DNA of 64,000 nucleotides. Origin: Ectobius pallidus (taxonomy: Eukaryota; Arthropoda; Insecta; Blattodea; Ectobiidae). The notes beneath the pieces are model-generated. The model was given only the letters and a program-made list of their open reading frames with translations. It had not been told where the DNA came from and made no database searches. Location: positions 56,519,620-56,583,619 of the forward strand of contig CAXKWD010000007.1 in NCBI GenBank assembly GCA_964059195.1, given 5' to 3'. Both the position numbers and the translations under genes were made by a program. Of the stretch, positions 1 to 11,551 are shown in pieces (within the stretch, counting starts at the first letter, position 1; each line of letters starts with the position of its first letter).

Positions 1-825
1 ATATTTTGCTTAAAACACATATAATATGCTGGGCCAAACTAAACATTAAATAAACACACCAGCTCTCTGCCTATCGACAATCATACTCTACAGATTGTAA
101 TAATAATAATAAATATGCACTCACCCTAATTTCGTCTTCCATCCATCAATCAGCACACGGTGATCACCTAAATTATTGAAGGCCTAACACACAATACTCA
201 CGCTTGGGAAGCCTTCGTTACTAAATTCCCAAGCCGTGAGGAGAATCCGGTTGAGACGCGAAATTACTACTACGTTTAAATATAACCCGTGGCTGCTCCA
301 AATATAATCTAAACTCAAAGTGCTCTCATTGTAACACAATAAAATTACATGACAGAGACGGGGAAGCTAAATTAATTCCAATTATCTATTCAAATATTAA
401 ATTCCAAAGGATCAATATGGCGGCAATGGCAAGACCAAGGCTATTTCTTAAACATGCGTTATCTCAAAAATATCTTACCATCCGCCCAGACAAATTACTT
501 ACTGTGCTTCCATACACCCGTGAGAACACACTTTTTCACTAATATAACATTAAATACTTCTTACATTCAATTAAAGCCTAAATAGTTCGGAGCACCAAAA
601 CGAACATTTATACACAACGCCATCCCAACCGGTTCTGAAGAAACCGGAAGGATAAAGCTCGCATGCGCAGGACTTCATTTGTCTGCCGAAATGCGAATTC
701 AATAATATGATGACGTATACTGGCTCATTTTGCAATCAAAGGGAGAAAGCCTTAAGTTATTCACATATTAAAAATTTAACATTGAAGAAATTTCATTGTT
801 TACTATGTATTTGTATTATATACCC
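1..825. other. Intergenic or intronic AT-rich sequence, nothing recognised
   Basis: No coding similarity, TIR or tandem structure seen. If the dehydrogenase gene continues, this is intron 4 or later. Confidence 0.4.
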
Positions 826-835
826 ACATAAGAAA

Positions 836-1136
836 GGGGTACGCCGTAGCATAGTGGTTGAGGCGCTGCGCTACAAACCGGAAGGTCGAAGGTTCGATTC
901 CCGATGAGGTCGTTGAGATTTTTCAATTGGCCTAATCCTTCTGGTGGTACTGTGGCCCTGGGGTCGACTCAGCCTCTAACAGAAATTAGTACCAGGAGCA
1001 ATCCTGTGGTAAAGACGGCCAGTGCGTAAGGCTGACAACCTTACCCCGTTCATGTGCCGAATGTCCAACTTTTGGGAGCCTCAAGCTCCTGGAATCCTCT
1101 AGGCCTCCATGGCCTGTATAGGGATGACTTTTATCT
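836..1136 (+). mobile_element. tRNA-derived SINE, family A, full length
   Basis: The head carries RNA polymerase III A-box-like (TAGCATAGTGG) and B-box (GGTTCGATTCC) motifs, followed by a body with the landmarks TGGCCCTGGGGTCGACTCAG and CTAACAGAAATTAGTACCAG. It is flanked by a perfect 10-bp target duplication ACATAAGAAA (826-835 and 1137-1146), so both ends are exact. Four other copies occur in the window. Confidence 0.93.
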
Positions 1137-1146
1137 ACATAAGAAA

Positions 1147-1959
1147 CATGAAATTCTTGTCTTCACATCGAACGTCTTATTAGGATCGGACCAGCCACAG
1201 CGTCGAAAAACTGATTTGTTTCATATGTTACATAAATGACTCTAACATTATAATTTGATAGAAATACGCACTTTTAATGAAAAAACATAATAATAGACTT
1301 CAAAACGCAAAAATTATATTATTTATCATGCCTATGATTGTAACGGTGTAAAACTCTGTCACATATAAATCTGAAAATTTGAACAAAACCACCTCTGTAT
1401 TGCATGTTTATGTTCTCAGTAATAATTCATTCTTATGCATCTGCAAGAGTAAGAACTAACCCACAAGATCAAAACTTAAAATACTAATACCTAAAACAAG
1501 ATTCAAATTTATATTCCTTTTCATCACCTCTACCGGGAACAGAAGGTGAATAAAAAAACGTTATTTCTCCGAACGCTTGTCCTCGTTCATCCTGGCGTGC
1601 TCTCAATATGAAAAATGAAAGTGATCGTTTGATAACATAAGGAAGATGGACTGTACCTTTCATGAATCCAGGGCTTTTGGTTCGAACAACAAGTGAATCA
1701 GAAGAAGTCGCCGATTCGAGCGGGCTTAGCCTTGCGCACCCCGTCATTCGAAGTTAATTAGAAACGGTTACGAAGAAGTTAGTAAGATCATTCCACGTTA
1801 TTTAGAAATAGTAACAGACAGTGTTAAAAGAAGTTAATCGATCAGTAAGCCTTCGAACAGAAGTTAATAAGAAGTCGTTCCAAGTTATAAGTAATTAGTG
1901 AAAAGTCGTAATGGAAGAAGACTCGGAAGATGAATTGTAAGAAGGAAGTTGGTTAGGTT
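1147..1959. other. Unassigned intron sequence
   Basis: Nothing recognised. From about 1750 the sequence repeats the word gaagttaat(a/t)a several times, a weak simple-repeat signal. Confidence 0.35.
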
Positions 1960-2790
1960 GGTGGAACGCATCAGAGGCATACAAAAATGTATGTGGGTGG
2001 TGTAAGTTCAAACCGCACCAGAGGCATACAATTGACTATGTGGGTGGTGTTCGTTATTTAAACCAACTGAGTGGAGTGAACAGTAGATAGTCGACGTTAC
2101 CAGTCGACGAAATTGGATATATGTTGCAGAGGAAGAGAGGAAGAGAGTCTTTTACGAGCGGCCGTGGAGAGAGAGTCTGGAGCCAGCGACGGGAGAAGAA
2201 GGTTGGACGTGAAGGAGCGACAGGCAGAGTGGCCTGGGGTGGAGTCAATGTTCGCAAGCCGTGATGGATGGAAGTTAGCAGTGATACTTGGAAGTTGGAG
2301 GAGTCAACAGTAGTCAGTCGGCGTTATCTGTCGACGAGGTTGTATAACTGTTGCTGAAGTTGGTCCGAGGGCGTGGTCCTTGGAATTACTTAAAACAGAA
2401 AGGATTCTGTCTTCTCAACCTGTGAGGCTTTGTGGATGCAGAGACTGTGGGATTAGATTCCTGAGCTCTGTATGGTCATCAGCATATGGCAGAAGTTGGA
2501 TGTCTAGTGGCCCGAGGGTTCGCGAGCCACGTACTACCTACCTTGGAGACGGCGTATTGTAGTGGAGATCGTTAAGACTACGAGTGGACACACTTGGAGA
2601 GTGAAGGTCCTCTACAGATCGTCTGTATGGGACTTCAGGCAGTGGAAAGGTCATGGTCCGTCAGATTTACGAAATGTCGGCGTACATACCACATCACACA
2701 GCAGATAAGTACATTGAACTATAGTTTCTTCCCCCGTACGTAATAATTCAATGTCGAACTAAATAAACTTGGACCAGAAGAGTTAAATCG
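1960..2790 (+). repeat. Repeat-structured GC-richer block, possible LTR or UTR of an unidentified retroelement
   Basis: Two degenerate internal duplications are visible. One is the pair around 1968-2000 and 2018-2050 (cagaggcatac ... tgtgggtggtgt). The other is the pair around 2081-2117 and 2305-2345 (acagtag..agtcg.cgtta..gtcgacga). The block is richer in G than its surroundings and lacks an ORF that resembles a protein. The LTR idea is a guess. Confidence 0.3.
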
Positions 2791-4139
2791 ACATTTCATT
2801 AAGCAAGATAAACAATTTCTCCCCTAGATAAAGATTTCATCATTTCCGAGATATATAATAATAGTAAAAGTAATTGAGAAAAGTTTCTAGATCGATATAG
2901 ATAAAGATAAATTTAATTCATTATAAATATAGCCGATATTTCGTATTTCCCTGTTGTGAGAGTATGGAAGCGATTCCCCAGTGATAGCCTACGTAGTCTC
3001 ATGTCAGTGGCTAGCCGTTACATTCATGTTGTAATCGCTAACCTAAATTTCCTTTTCTTTCTTCTGGGCAAATTCTATTCTGTCATCTTTAAGAAACACA
3101 GTGAACCTCTTCTAAGAAAGATTTGTTTGAATGGTAATGTAGGTAGGTCAGGTTGGATGAAGAGATTTAGTTGGAAAAAAAAGGAGAATAGGTCTATAGC
3201 GAATAATTTTTGTATTCGTCTTGAATAGAAGTATTTCTCTAAGTTGCAGGAGTGTATTATTAGGAGTGTGTTCGAATTCGTGGGCCGTATATCAGCTACC
3301 AAGTTGGAATATTGAAATATTGACAATTGTAACGTTTCAATCTTTGAAAATAAATTGCAATATCCAAAAATCAAAGTAGGTTAGGTTATACATGAATGGT
3401 GGCACTCTGGACAATTGATCAAGCTCTGAACATTGATCATAGTAACTGATAAACTGTGCTCACGAAGTCGGGTAAGATGGTAGAAGGTTTTCGCCCAGTT
3501 GGGGCTTCAGTTACAGTAGAAAAAAAACATGGCACAAACTCATCAAATTTAATTGAAAAAATTAAATTTATTCTTGAAAAATGTAACACATTAAAAATCA
3601 GGTTTATCATTTAAAATAAGTAACACAACACTAAAAATATTATTCTCTGGAGTTTACAAAGTTTCTTTTTATCAATATTGTGAATTTTTTGATTATTTAG
3701 TTTAAGGCAAGAGGTAATTTCAATTGAAATTTAATTAAATTCTGAACTGGTTTTCTTTCCAGTTTAGTTTAGTAATTGGAAATGATGTAAATTAAATGTT
3801 TTCTTCATTTTTAGGTACATAAGGCTTATCGGCATTCCGATTAATACTAAGTCTGTATAGAAAAAAAATATTGTTTCTTACACACAAACTACTGAGTTCT
3901 AGGCTTTTAGACTTAGTTCTGTGTGGTGGAGATAAATAATATAATAAATAATACGGGGAACTGCCCCGGTCTCACCAAATAATTGTGGGTCCTTTTTATA
4001 CATTCACTTTGTTGAGGGCTTCTCTCTTCCTCTGGTGACGTCACTGCTAGGCTGAAGATACCACGTAACTCCCTCGTTGTACAATCCTATCATGGATGGC
4101 TGCATACAATACTGGAGACACCTTTTGTGGATTTCACTG
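2791..4139. other. Unassigned intron sequence
   Basis: AT-rich, no protein similarity recognised. Short ORFs at 2956-3228 and 3075-3374 overlap on opposite strands and look spurious. Confidence 0.35.
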
Positions 4140-4530
4140 CTAGCCTTGTGCGTAATAGTCACTGAAATAGTCGCTGTAGAAAAGTTCAATTCTGATTGTA
4201 GTTTAACTAGAGAGTTTCTCTGATTTGAGGAACACGATAGTTTGTTAACACGTGTATGCGTAATTTTTCTAATTTGATCATTAGCTTGGTACGCATGAGT
4301 CACTGATGTAAGTCGTTTGTGCTTAAAGGTCAACTTGAGTTCGACTGATGTGAAGAACACAATAGATTTTAACACGTGGCGAATATTTGTACAAGTGCGT
4401 AATAGTCATTTAAATAAATTACTTCTTATTAAAGTTCACTGTAGTTCAACTGATTTGAAGAACACAAAAGTCATTGTTTTTAAGCACATGGAGAATATTA
4501 TATACTTTACCAATCACTGTCTTTGTGCGT
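4140..4530 (+). repeat. Degenerate tandem repeat of roughly 115 bp, about three units
   Basis: The phrase (ga)tttgaagaacaca.(t)ag recurs near 4220, 4345 and 4452. Each copy is followed by a variant of ttaacacgtg and preceded by cgtaatagtca-like text. Probably part of a decayed element that continues into the next repeat block. Confidence 0.45.
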
Positions 4531-4630
4531 AGACTGCACCAAATTACGACGTAGATTTTTCACAGAATTCAAATAATGGCGAACTAAATGCTTCGCCAAG
4601 CTACTCGCTACTGTATTCACAGCAGACAGA

Positions 4631-4830
4631 ATAATGTAGGAATTTCAAGGCACTTGCTTGATACTTGTAGTAGGTAAAATAATGTAAGGTTTTCAAGCCA
4701 CTTGCTTGTGAATCAAAGTAGAATAACGTATAACTTTCCAAGCCTCTTACTTGGCATTCGTAGAGAAGAATACTGCTCGGCCAGTGCTTGCGAGAAACTG
4801 AGAACTACATCTGGCCGAGAGCTTGCAAGC
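4631..4830 (+). repeat. Short tandem repeats around CAAGCCACTTGCTTG
   Basis: Three copies of a ~55-bp unit containing tttcaagg/ccacttgcttg (near 4646, 4692, 4736) run into two copies of a ggccag/gagtgcttgc unit. Their position next to the gag-like fragment at 5.6-5.8 kb makes an old retroelement LTR or UTR possible. Confidence 0.45.
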
Positions 4831-5633
4831 CACTGTAATAACTGAAAAGATGGCGAAATGTATGCTGTTCTTCCTCTTCAAAGTGAAGTTTCTAGAGCCG
4901 GAACTGCACTAGTCAGTTGAGTGCTTAAATTCCAAATTAAAGTTTTCTTCTAATTATAAACTCAATTTGCGTCTGGAGAATATGAAAAAATGAAGAAGAG
5001 CTTTCTGCTTATTTATTTAAATTTGTTCTTATTTAATTCTTTCTTCTGAAAGCTATGACGAGAAAACAAATAAAATGTCATTTACTCCTCCGAGTACGTA
5101 CGTTGAAGCCATGGTTGATGACGTACGCATCGGAGAAACTAGAAGTTGATCGTCTCATGTAATATTTCTCACATATTACACAATTGAAATAAAGTTCTGG
5201 TATTTTCCCTTCTATCCGTTCACGTGCGTGAACAGGAGTGTATGAGAAAGATGTTCAAGAGGACTGGAGAAATAGAAGTGATTGTTGGACTTCAGGATTT
5301 CGTAGTCAGTTGAAGTATAGAAGAAGAACGACCAAGACTGACTTTATTTCTTTATTGTACGGTATTATCTTTTGAGAAGGTCTCTCAGACTAATTGAAAA
5401 ATTAATGTACTTAATATTCAATAAAATTCTGTTGAAATTGTTTTTGAAAAACTTGACTCGTTTTCATAAGGATAAATTAAGAAACCTTCCTAACTTTGAC
5501 CCACCCCGTCTTCGGCTGAAGCTACCGGCAATAATTTCTGTGACACAATCTGGAAGGTTATAGTCAAGTGTGTGGTTTATTGTATATAAGAGTGAGTGGC
5601 GCCTGTTTAAATAAATATTCTCACTCTTCTACG
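4831..5633. other. Unassigned intron sequence
   Basis: No coding match recognised. The segment between 5560 and 5630 contains an inverted pair around actcttatat and tcactctt. Confidence 0.3.
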
Positions 5634-5807
5634 TCACAACCTCTTATATGTTTCTTGTAGTTTTTCCTTTCGAGAGAGGAGCTCTTGAAAGGATGCTTCG
5701 TTAGTGACCACATAGCGTGTGATGTGATTCACTTGACGAGTAATTTGCGCTTTTAGTGGAGCACGCTTCGACTTCAAAGCATTAATGTTAGACTCTACAG
5801 TCGCCAT
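5634..5807 (-). pseudogene. Possible BEL/Pao-type gag N-terminal fragment
   Basis: The minus-strand frame from Met at 5807 begins MATVESNINALKSKRAPLKA and has a basic, helix-forming pattern (ITRQVNHITRY, then LLSRKEKLQETYKRL). This resembles the first residues of gag polyproteins of BEL/Pao elements. It stops after 57 residues, where hundreds would be normal, and no further gag or pol is seen on either side. It could instead be the first exon of an unrelated small protein; the similarity is by pattern only. Confidence 0.4.
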
Positions 5808-5834
5808 TTTGAAATGTAGACACAATATGAGCAA

Positions 5835-7560
5835 ATATAGCTTAAAAACGTGCTCGCCTGCGTCTTGTATTACTGGGGCATAGCAAATGATTTCACTGGG
5901 TGATGTGAAATAATAATGTGTTAAGTTGCCTAGCGCTTTGTTGTTACAAAAGCTTGGATGATTAAATATGTTAGTAATAGTATATCCGGACAGTGGTCCA
6001 TAAAATAATTAGGATATCAGGCCAAGTTCACGTTCAGAATACTGTTTGATCTCGGACAACAGTTGCAAACCGGAGTAACTTGCTACGAGACTGTCCTCAG
6101 TAGGCTTTCAACTTATACAAATGCTATGGGTCTGTACTCCATAGGCTTCCAACGAATACAACTGCTATGGGTCCGTGCGCCATAGGCTTCCCGCTTATAC
6201 TAACCCTGCAGCCCGCGCTTGCAGGTCCTTCTAGACGCTTGCTTCTTGCACAGTCATGTGAGTCATTAGTGCAACTATGATTTAATGTTGTGCAATGTTG
6301 AGCAACTCACTGCAAGAGCTAAAATATTATGCACTAACATTATTATGCAATATAAGATTAATAAAATATAAAATGAATACTAGCTTTAACAATGATAATG
6401 TATTGAGGGCTGGATCAATTACTTGAGTGTTATGTTGCAAGTGTCAGTGTAACTTGTGTGATTTGTTGTATCATGTTAGGTGTTGGTTGCACAACCTATG
6501 ATTGCTTACTTTAACTCAAACTGACTAAAATATATGCCAGGAGTAAAATATTATTAAACACTTTAAAAATGCGCGATGTAGAATTATTCACTGCACTGCA
6601 CTTTGCGCATTTATAAAAACACAGATGAACTTAACAAACCTCCAAGCTCCAGCTTCATTAACTGGTGCACTGAGTACATGCGCGGCCGGAGGACCAATAT
6701 GTAGGGTTAAGGCTCTGCTAATGGACTGTATACGAAGGAAAGGGGGAAGGATAAAAATGAATTTGGACCCTACATCGTAAACAAAGAAATAACAATTTTC
6801 GAGAAATTGGGGTTAGTAATAGTAATGGTAATTAAAGAACACTGGAGCTGGTTAGTTGCTATGTCATATGATCACTAGTTGAAGCACTGTTAAGATACTG
6901 ATGGAATTATATATAAAAGGAACACTGTTTGAATTATATATAGATACAAAAATAAAAATAAAGCACTTTATGAATTGAGACACTATTAAAACAAAGTTTG
7001 CTACGAATCAATTCGATGAATCTTGAATCTTGTATCTTGCATCTTGTATCTTGTGTGCCTTCTTGAGGTTAGAAGTGGAGGTCGAAATTGGATATGTTGC
7101 AAACAGTCCAAAGATTTGCAAGTAATTAACAGTTACACTTGCAGTGAATATTGAGTATAATATTAGCTGCTACATTTGCAATGAATAATGCGTAGAATAT
7201 TAGGTTATGGGCAGATGTTGCATATGTTTGAGCGCTGATTTATGTACTTGAAGTTGCACTGTAGAAGATTGTAACTATGGGCAACACTGAATGCACTTGA
7301 TGAAGTTTGAGCGCTTGAAGATTGTCATGTTGTGTATGTAACACATGACTGTGACACGTGAATTAGGTGATGAACAAAGAACTTATAGCTTACAGCACAT
7401 AGCTGTGTTGTGTAACGAAAGAGGAAACTATACCATAGTAGTGTTGTATGTTGTGAGATGTGGCGAAGTGTTTCACCCACTGAGGATGCTAGAAGCTAAC
7501 TAGAATCCCCATCCCATGACTTCTTTGTTTGGCCGCAGAGCAGCGACGCAAATTTGCGTG
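5835..7560. repeat. Long AT-rich block with local repeats, no ORF
   Basis: Contains a ~52-bp repeat (gggtc.gt.c.ccataggctt, about 6102-6200, two to three units), a cttgtatcttgcat simple repeat near 7025-7060, and several polyA-signal-like words. It may be the untranslated part of the same retroelement as the gag-like fragment, but nothing proves this. Confidence 0.3.
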
Positions 7561-8800
7561 CAATTCTTAACACGAGTTGATGGCGACTAGCAAGCGGAAA
7601 TCGCCCCAGAAATTTTTATATGCGTTAATTGCGCAAATGATATAACATAAACAAATTACGTCATCTTAATTCTGGTATGATGAGATTTTCTGCGCGAGGT
7701 TATGTTTGGCCATTGGAATTGATTGATTACGGCATGGTAGGTTTTACCATAAAATTCGTTAATGAAAGTTACTAATAAACAAACAAAGGATTTCCCTTAA
7801 TTTTCTGGCCAAACAGTCGATATGTTGAAATGACATATGAACAAGTGAGGTTAAGGACACATGTTACTTCATCCATGCCATTCGTTATTTGTAATACAAA
7901 ACTGGTATTGTTATAATAAATTATGTTTCACAGGCACGGAAAAAGAAAATTACTTCGTCAGACTTACTTTTAACGATGAAGTTAATATATTTCCCAATAA
8001 ATATAGACGATAAAGGCAGAGACCTCCAACACACAACTAAACACGCCTACAACTAATAAGACGATGTTCTCACTTCCTCCCGCTTCCGTGACCACACAAG
8101 AAAGCGGGAGATTTAATTTAAAAAAATATGACCATTTTCAGGAGTGGCCGTATTACAAGGCTTGATCCCATGCCACTTTTCTTGCGAAATAATTTCACAC
8201 ACAGTAAAATATTCTAATTTTTTATTAACTATGAGCGAATAGTAGACTCATCACATTTGTTTGCAGTCGTAATTTTGTCTCGTATAAGTAAGACATGGGA
8301 TCTAAGGATTACCCGATGCAGGCCTGAGGATCAATTTTTTCATTTAGCTATAGCGCGGATATTGAGCAATAAGGGAAACAGGAAGTGTACCAGATATTTC
8401 TTTGTTTGGAGACTTATGGAAAGAACTATGAATTAGTTTTTCAAACAATATCATTCCTCAACGTTATGGAAATTAGATAATTACATATGTATCTGCATAT
8501 CTAGGAAAAAGTAGTAGTTCAGGTCTGATGAGAAGATATGAAGAGGTCGAGTGTAGAAATTTGGTAAAGATAAGTACAGACAATGCGTTTTCTCCATGCC
8601 TTTTACTCACGCTTATCACATGAAAATAGTAAGCTATACGATAGGTTAAAAGTCGCATGCGAAACATAGCGCAAATAAAAGAACTGTCCACATGTTGTGC
8701 CAGTTTTAGTCGTATAATGGCGTCTGTTGATTCAGCACTTTGTTAGGGCGTATGTGTTGCATGCTTAATAATTCAGCGGAATAGGAAGACCGAGACTTGA
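7561..8800. other. Unassigned intron sequence
   Basis: Nothing recognised on either strand; short ORFs look random. Confidence 0.35.
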
Positions 8801-9148
8801 ATGGAGGAGTATTTTAAAGCGAAAGGACACGCTATTTTGGAGGAGTTGCGGTATGATGGGGATATTCTGTTCAGGAATTTTACAACAATTTCAGTTGAGG
8901 ACTTTAACATATCCCTCCACAAGATTGGTGCTTTCATAACTAAAAGGGGTACAGTTATCAGAAGGGCTATCTCTACAGATATCAGGTTTGCAGTAACGTT
9001 GAGATATGTGGCAACGGGAGACTCCGCTGCAGGTATGAGCTATTTATTCTACGTTAAAAGCAGAGTGTTTATGTCGACTATGGAAAATCGCACAAGACCC
9101 CCGTTCTACTTGGAAGGACATGCGGCACCGCTTGTCGATTTTGATTAA
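8801..9148 (+). pseudogene. Harbinger (HARBI1-like) transposase, N-terminal fragment
   Basis: The 115-codon frame has the N-terminal helical pattern of PIF/Harbinger nucleases: a stretch with SVEDFNISLHKIGAFITKRG, then IRFAVTLRYVATGDSAAGMS. In family members this region lies before the DDE nuclease core. After about residue 85 the similarity ends, and the DDE core is absent. It is a truncated relic, opposite in strand to the nearby host exon 4. TIRs were not found. Confidence 0.72.
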
Positions 9149-9288
9149 AAGACACATGCACAAAAAGCAGACGGTACGTGCGCTATCGTTTGCAAAAATC
9201 GATGAAAAAATACATCGTCTGGACGATTCGTAATAGAGAGATTATTATTAACATATAGCGCTTTAAACAGTTTCTACTAAAAACTTAC

Positions 9289-9384
9289 CTTTCCAAAAGC
9301 CACAACAGTGGATGCCATGTCCAATACAAAACTGTCATCACTTGCTGGCGCTGCAACTGAGAGGGGATTTGTACCCAAGGCGGC
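9289..9384 (-). CDS. Ldh_2-family dehydrogenase, exon 4 (codons 152-183)
   Basis: Acceptor ttgattctcag, donor GGAAAG | gtaagttt (near-consensus), exactly 32 codons in phase 0. The peptide contains LGTNPLSVAAPA and SFVLDMASTVVAFGK, the family's typical Gly-Thr-Asn-Pro block (nicotinamide/ribose contacts in known structures, by recall) and the Asp-Met-Ala helix start. The join to exon 3 (RAKK | AALGTNP) matches the usual family order. The next expected segment, beginning with a charged helix and a Gly-Trp-Ala motif, was not found downstream in the window. A Harbinger transposase fragment on the other strand ends only 140 bp away. Confidence 0.92.
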
Positions 9385-9639
9385 CTGAGAATCAAATAAG
9401 TAACATTAATCTAACATATAATATAATAAGTATATATTTAAGTAGTGGAACAGGGCAATATTGATTTCCATTGGTCTAAAGACCCTAATCTATGGGTCCC
9501 TAAAGTTTCAAATCCTTTCAAGATTGGAACGAGCGCAGTTTTTAAATATGATGAGTTGAATGAACTTTGAACTGGTTGGAAATTTCACTCGTTTCATATT
9601 CTACGTACGAGGTAAGTCAATAAGAATCTGTACATTTTC

Positions 9640-10250
9640 TTTAATTTTTTGTAGGTTGGCTGTACCGCTTTGTGCTCGAACACGTCGACATGTTGTTCAT
9701 TTAACTCCGCTTGTGGAATGTTTGACCGTTCCGAATCTACTGGGTGTAGCGCTATTGCACATTAAACATGGCTGCACCGCCCAGCGTTTGCGCCAAAGAA
9801 GAACAGCGTGCAGTGATCCGTTTCTTTGTGGTATGAAGGTGTACCAGTAGCCGAAATCCATCAAAGATTTTCCGCACAATTCGGGGGCAATGTTTTACCA
9901 TGACGAAGCGTGTACAAATGAATTAAAAAGTTTTTTCCTTGTCCTTCACACTTTTCTCACCATTTTTGAACTTCTAAACATATTCGTACTCGCTTTGCCA
10001 TGGTAAAACATTGCCCCATATTATGAGGAAAATCTTCGATGGATTTCGGCACTTGGCACGCCTTCAGACGACAAAAAACTGATCACTGCGCGCTGTTCTT
10101 CTTTGGTGCAAACACTGAGCGGTGTAGCCATGTTTAATGTGCAACAGCTTTGGAGTCATAACGGTCAAACACTCCACCAGCGGAGATAAATGAACAACAT
10201 GTCAATGTGTACGAGCACAAAGCGGTGCAGCTAACCAACAAAAGATTAAA
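9640..10250. mobile_element. Mariner-like fold-back: two inverted copies of a 5' end
   Basis: The left arm (about 9648-9900, plus) and right arm (about 9995-10245, minus) are inverted copies of one sequence, roughly 85 percent alike by eye, around a ~90-bp spacer. Each arm holds a TIR-like start, an untranslated leader and the first residues of a mariner-type transposase (MAAPPSVCAKEEQRAVIRF in the left arm, frame lost soon after). Both arms are 5' halves, so this is not a simple deleted element. It cannot encode transposase. Confidence 0.8.
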
Positions 10251-10724
10251 CTGAGGATAAACGGCTTCTACAATTTACTTACTATAGAGTTGAATTTTTT
10301 ATCTGCATATTCCACTAAGTTAAGTGTAGTAACAATGCTAAATTTCAGTTTATTAAGACCGTTCATCTACTTTTAAAATTAAATAATTTATAATACCCAA
10401 AATAAGTACTAGAAAATCAAGCTTCTAGAAGACAATTTTATTTTATCCTAAGAGCATATATCCAATATGCCTCTTTTGTGTTTCATAGATGTATGAAAGA
10501 TATTCTAAACATTTATCATTTCGACATATTTTTGAAATGGGATAGATTTTGAAAATAAGAATAACCCCCAAATGGAGAACTAAAAAGAAAAGAAGAGCGA
10601 TATCACGGAAATATCGTGGAATGCATAATATTCTAGAAAAACATAATTATTTTGGTAAAAATAAGTAAAAGTTGCATATTATATAATCAACCCTTAATAG
10701 AATAAATAAATACTGATTTCATTG
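10251..10724. other. Unassigned AT-rich intron sequence
   Basis: Nothing recognised. Confidence 0.35.
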
Positions 10725-11551
10725 GGCTGTAGTAAAGCCTTCAACTCTTAGCTCTCCCAGTAGCTGAAGTTCGGACGATGAATTTCTCTGACAGTGTCAC
10801 CACCTGGATGCACTCATACCTTATTGACCGCCAGCAGTGTGTCATATCTAATAATCTGTTTTCATCTAAGCGGTCTGTAGAGGTTGGAGTTTACCATTTT
10901 TTTAACGATTTTGCTAAGTCTATTAAATATACTAGATATCACATATACGTAGACGAAGTTAAACTGCACATTTCTGGATGTCCTGGACTTCTCAGTGACT
11001 GCATTAATAAAATGAATAGAAATCTCAAAATTATTTCTTCCTTGTCTCAGCAGTTTGAACTTAAATTAAATGCTGACAAAACACGAAATAAACTAAATCA
11101 TTTAAAGCAAAATAAATTCCACTAGTAATTTTAATTACTGTAACACAAAGCAAAAAATAAATCTAATATAACATACTGATATATTTCACAACCTAGAATT
11201 TTTTTATATTTTTCTATCCTATTTGCAAACCAAAGATTAATCCATGATTTTAATAACCATAGTCTTCGACCTGTGATTCTGATAAAACGATCATTCCATT
11301 CAATTCAACTGTGAAAAGCCTAAGAGTTCATTTTGAACATAACCTTAACTGGGATACCGAAATTAAAATGATGGAAATATTTTCTATTCTTCATTCCCTA
11401 AAACTATCGTATAATTATCCAGAGAAATTAAAACAGACTCCCATTATGCCTATCTTCGATTATTGTGATGTTTTGTTCACTGATCTCAGAGCAGATCTAT
11501 CCCAAAAACTTCAGCGTGCTCATAATGCGTGTGTCCGTTTAATTTGTTATT

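Noticed and set aside
840..910. tRNA gene
   Set aside because: A- and B-boxes are present, but the sequence lacks a foldable acceptor stem, continues as a SINE body and has SINE target duplications. The same applies to the heads at 40.5, 60.4 and 61.5 kb.
1..9288. Exon 5 of the dehydrogenase
   Set aside because: Looked on the minus strand for the charged helix and Gly-Trp-Ala and Gly-Tyr-Lys-Gly-Tyr segments expected next; none seen.
9560..9850. 96-codon plus-strand frame as a protein
   Set aside because: Its first two thirds translate the TIR and leader of the mariner arm; only the last ~23 codons are transposase start, followed by a stop.
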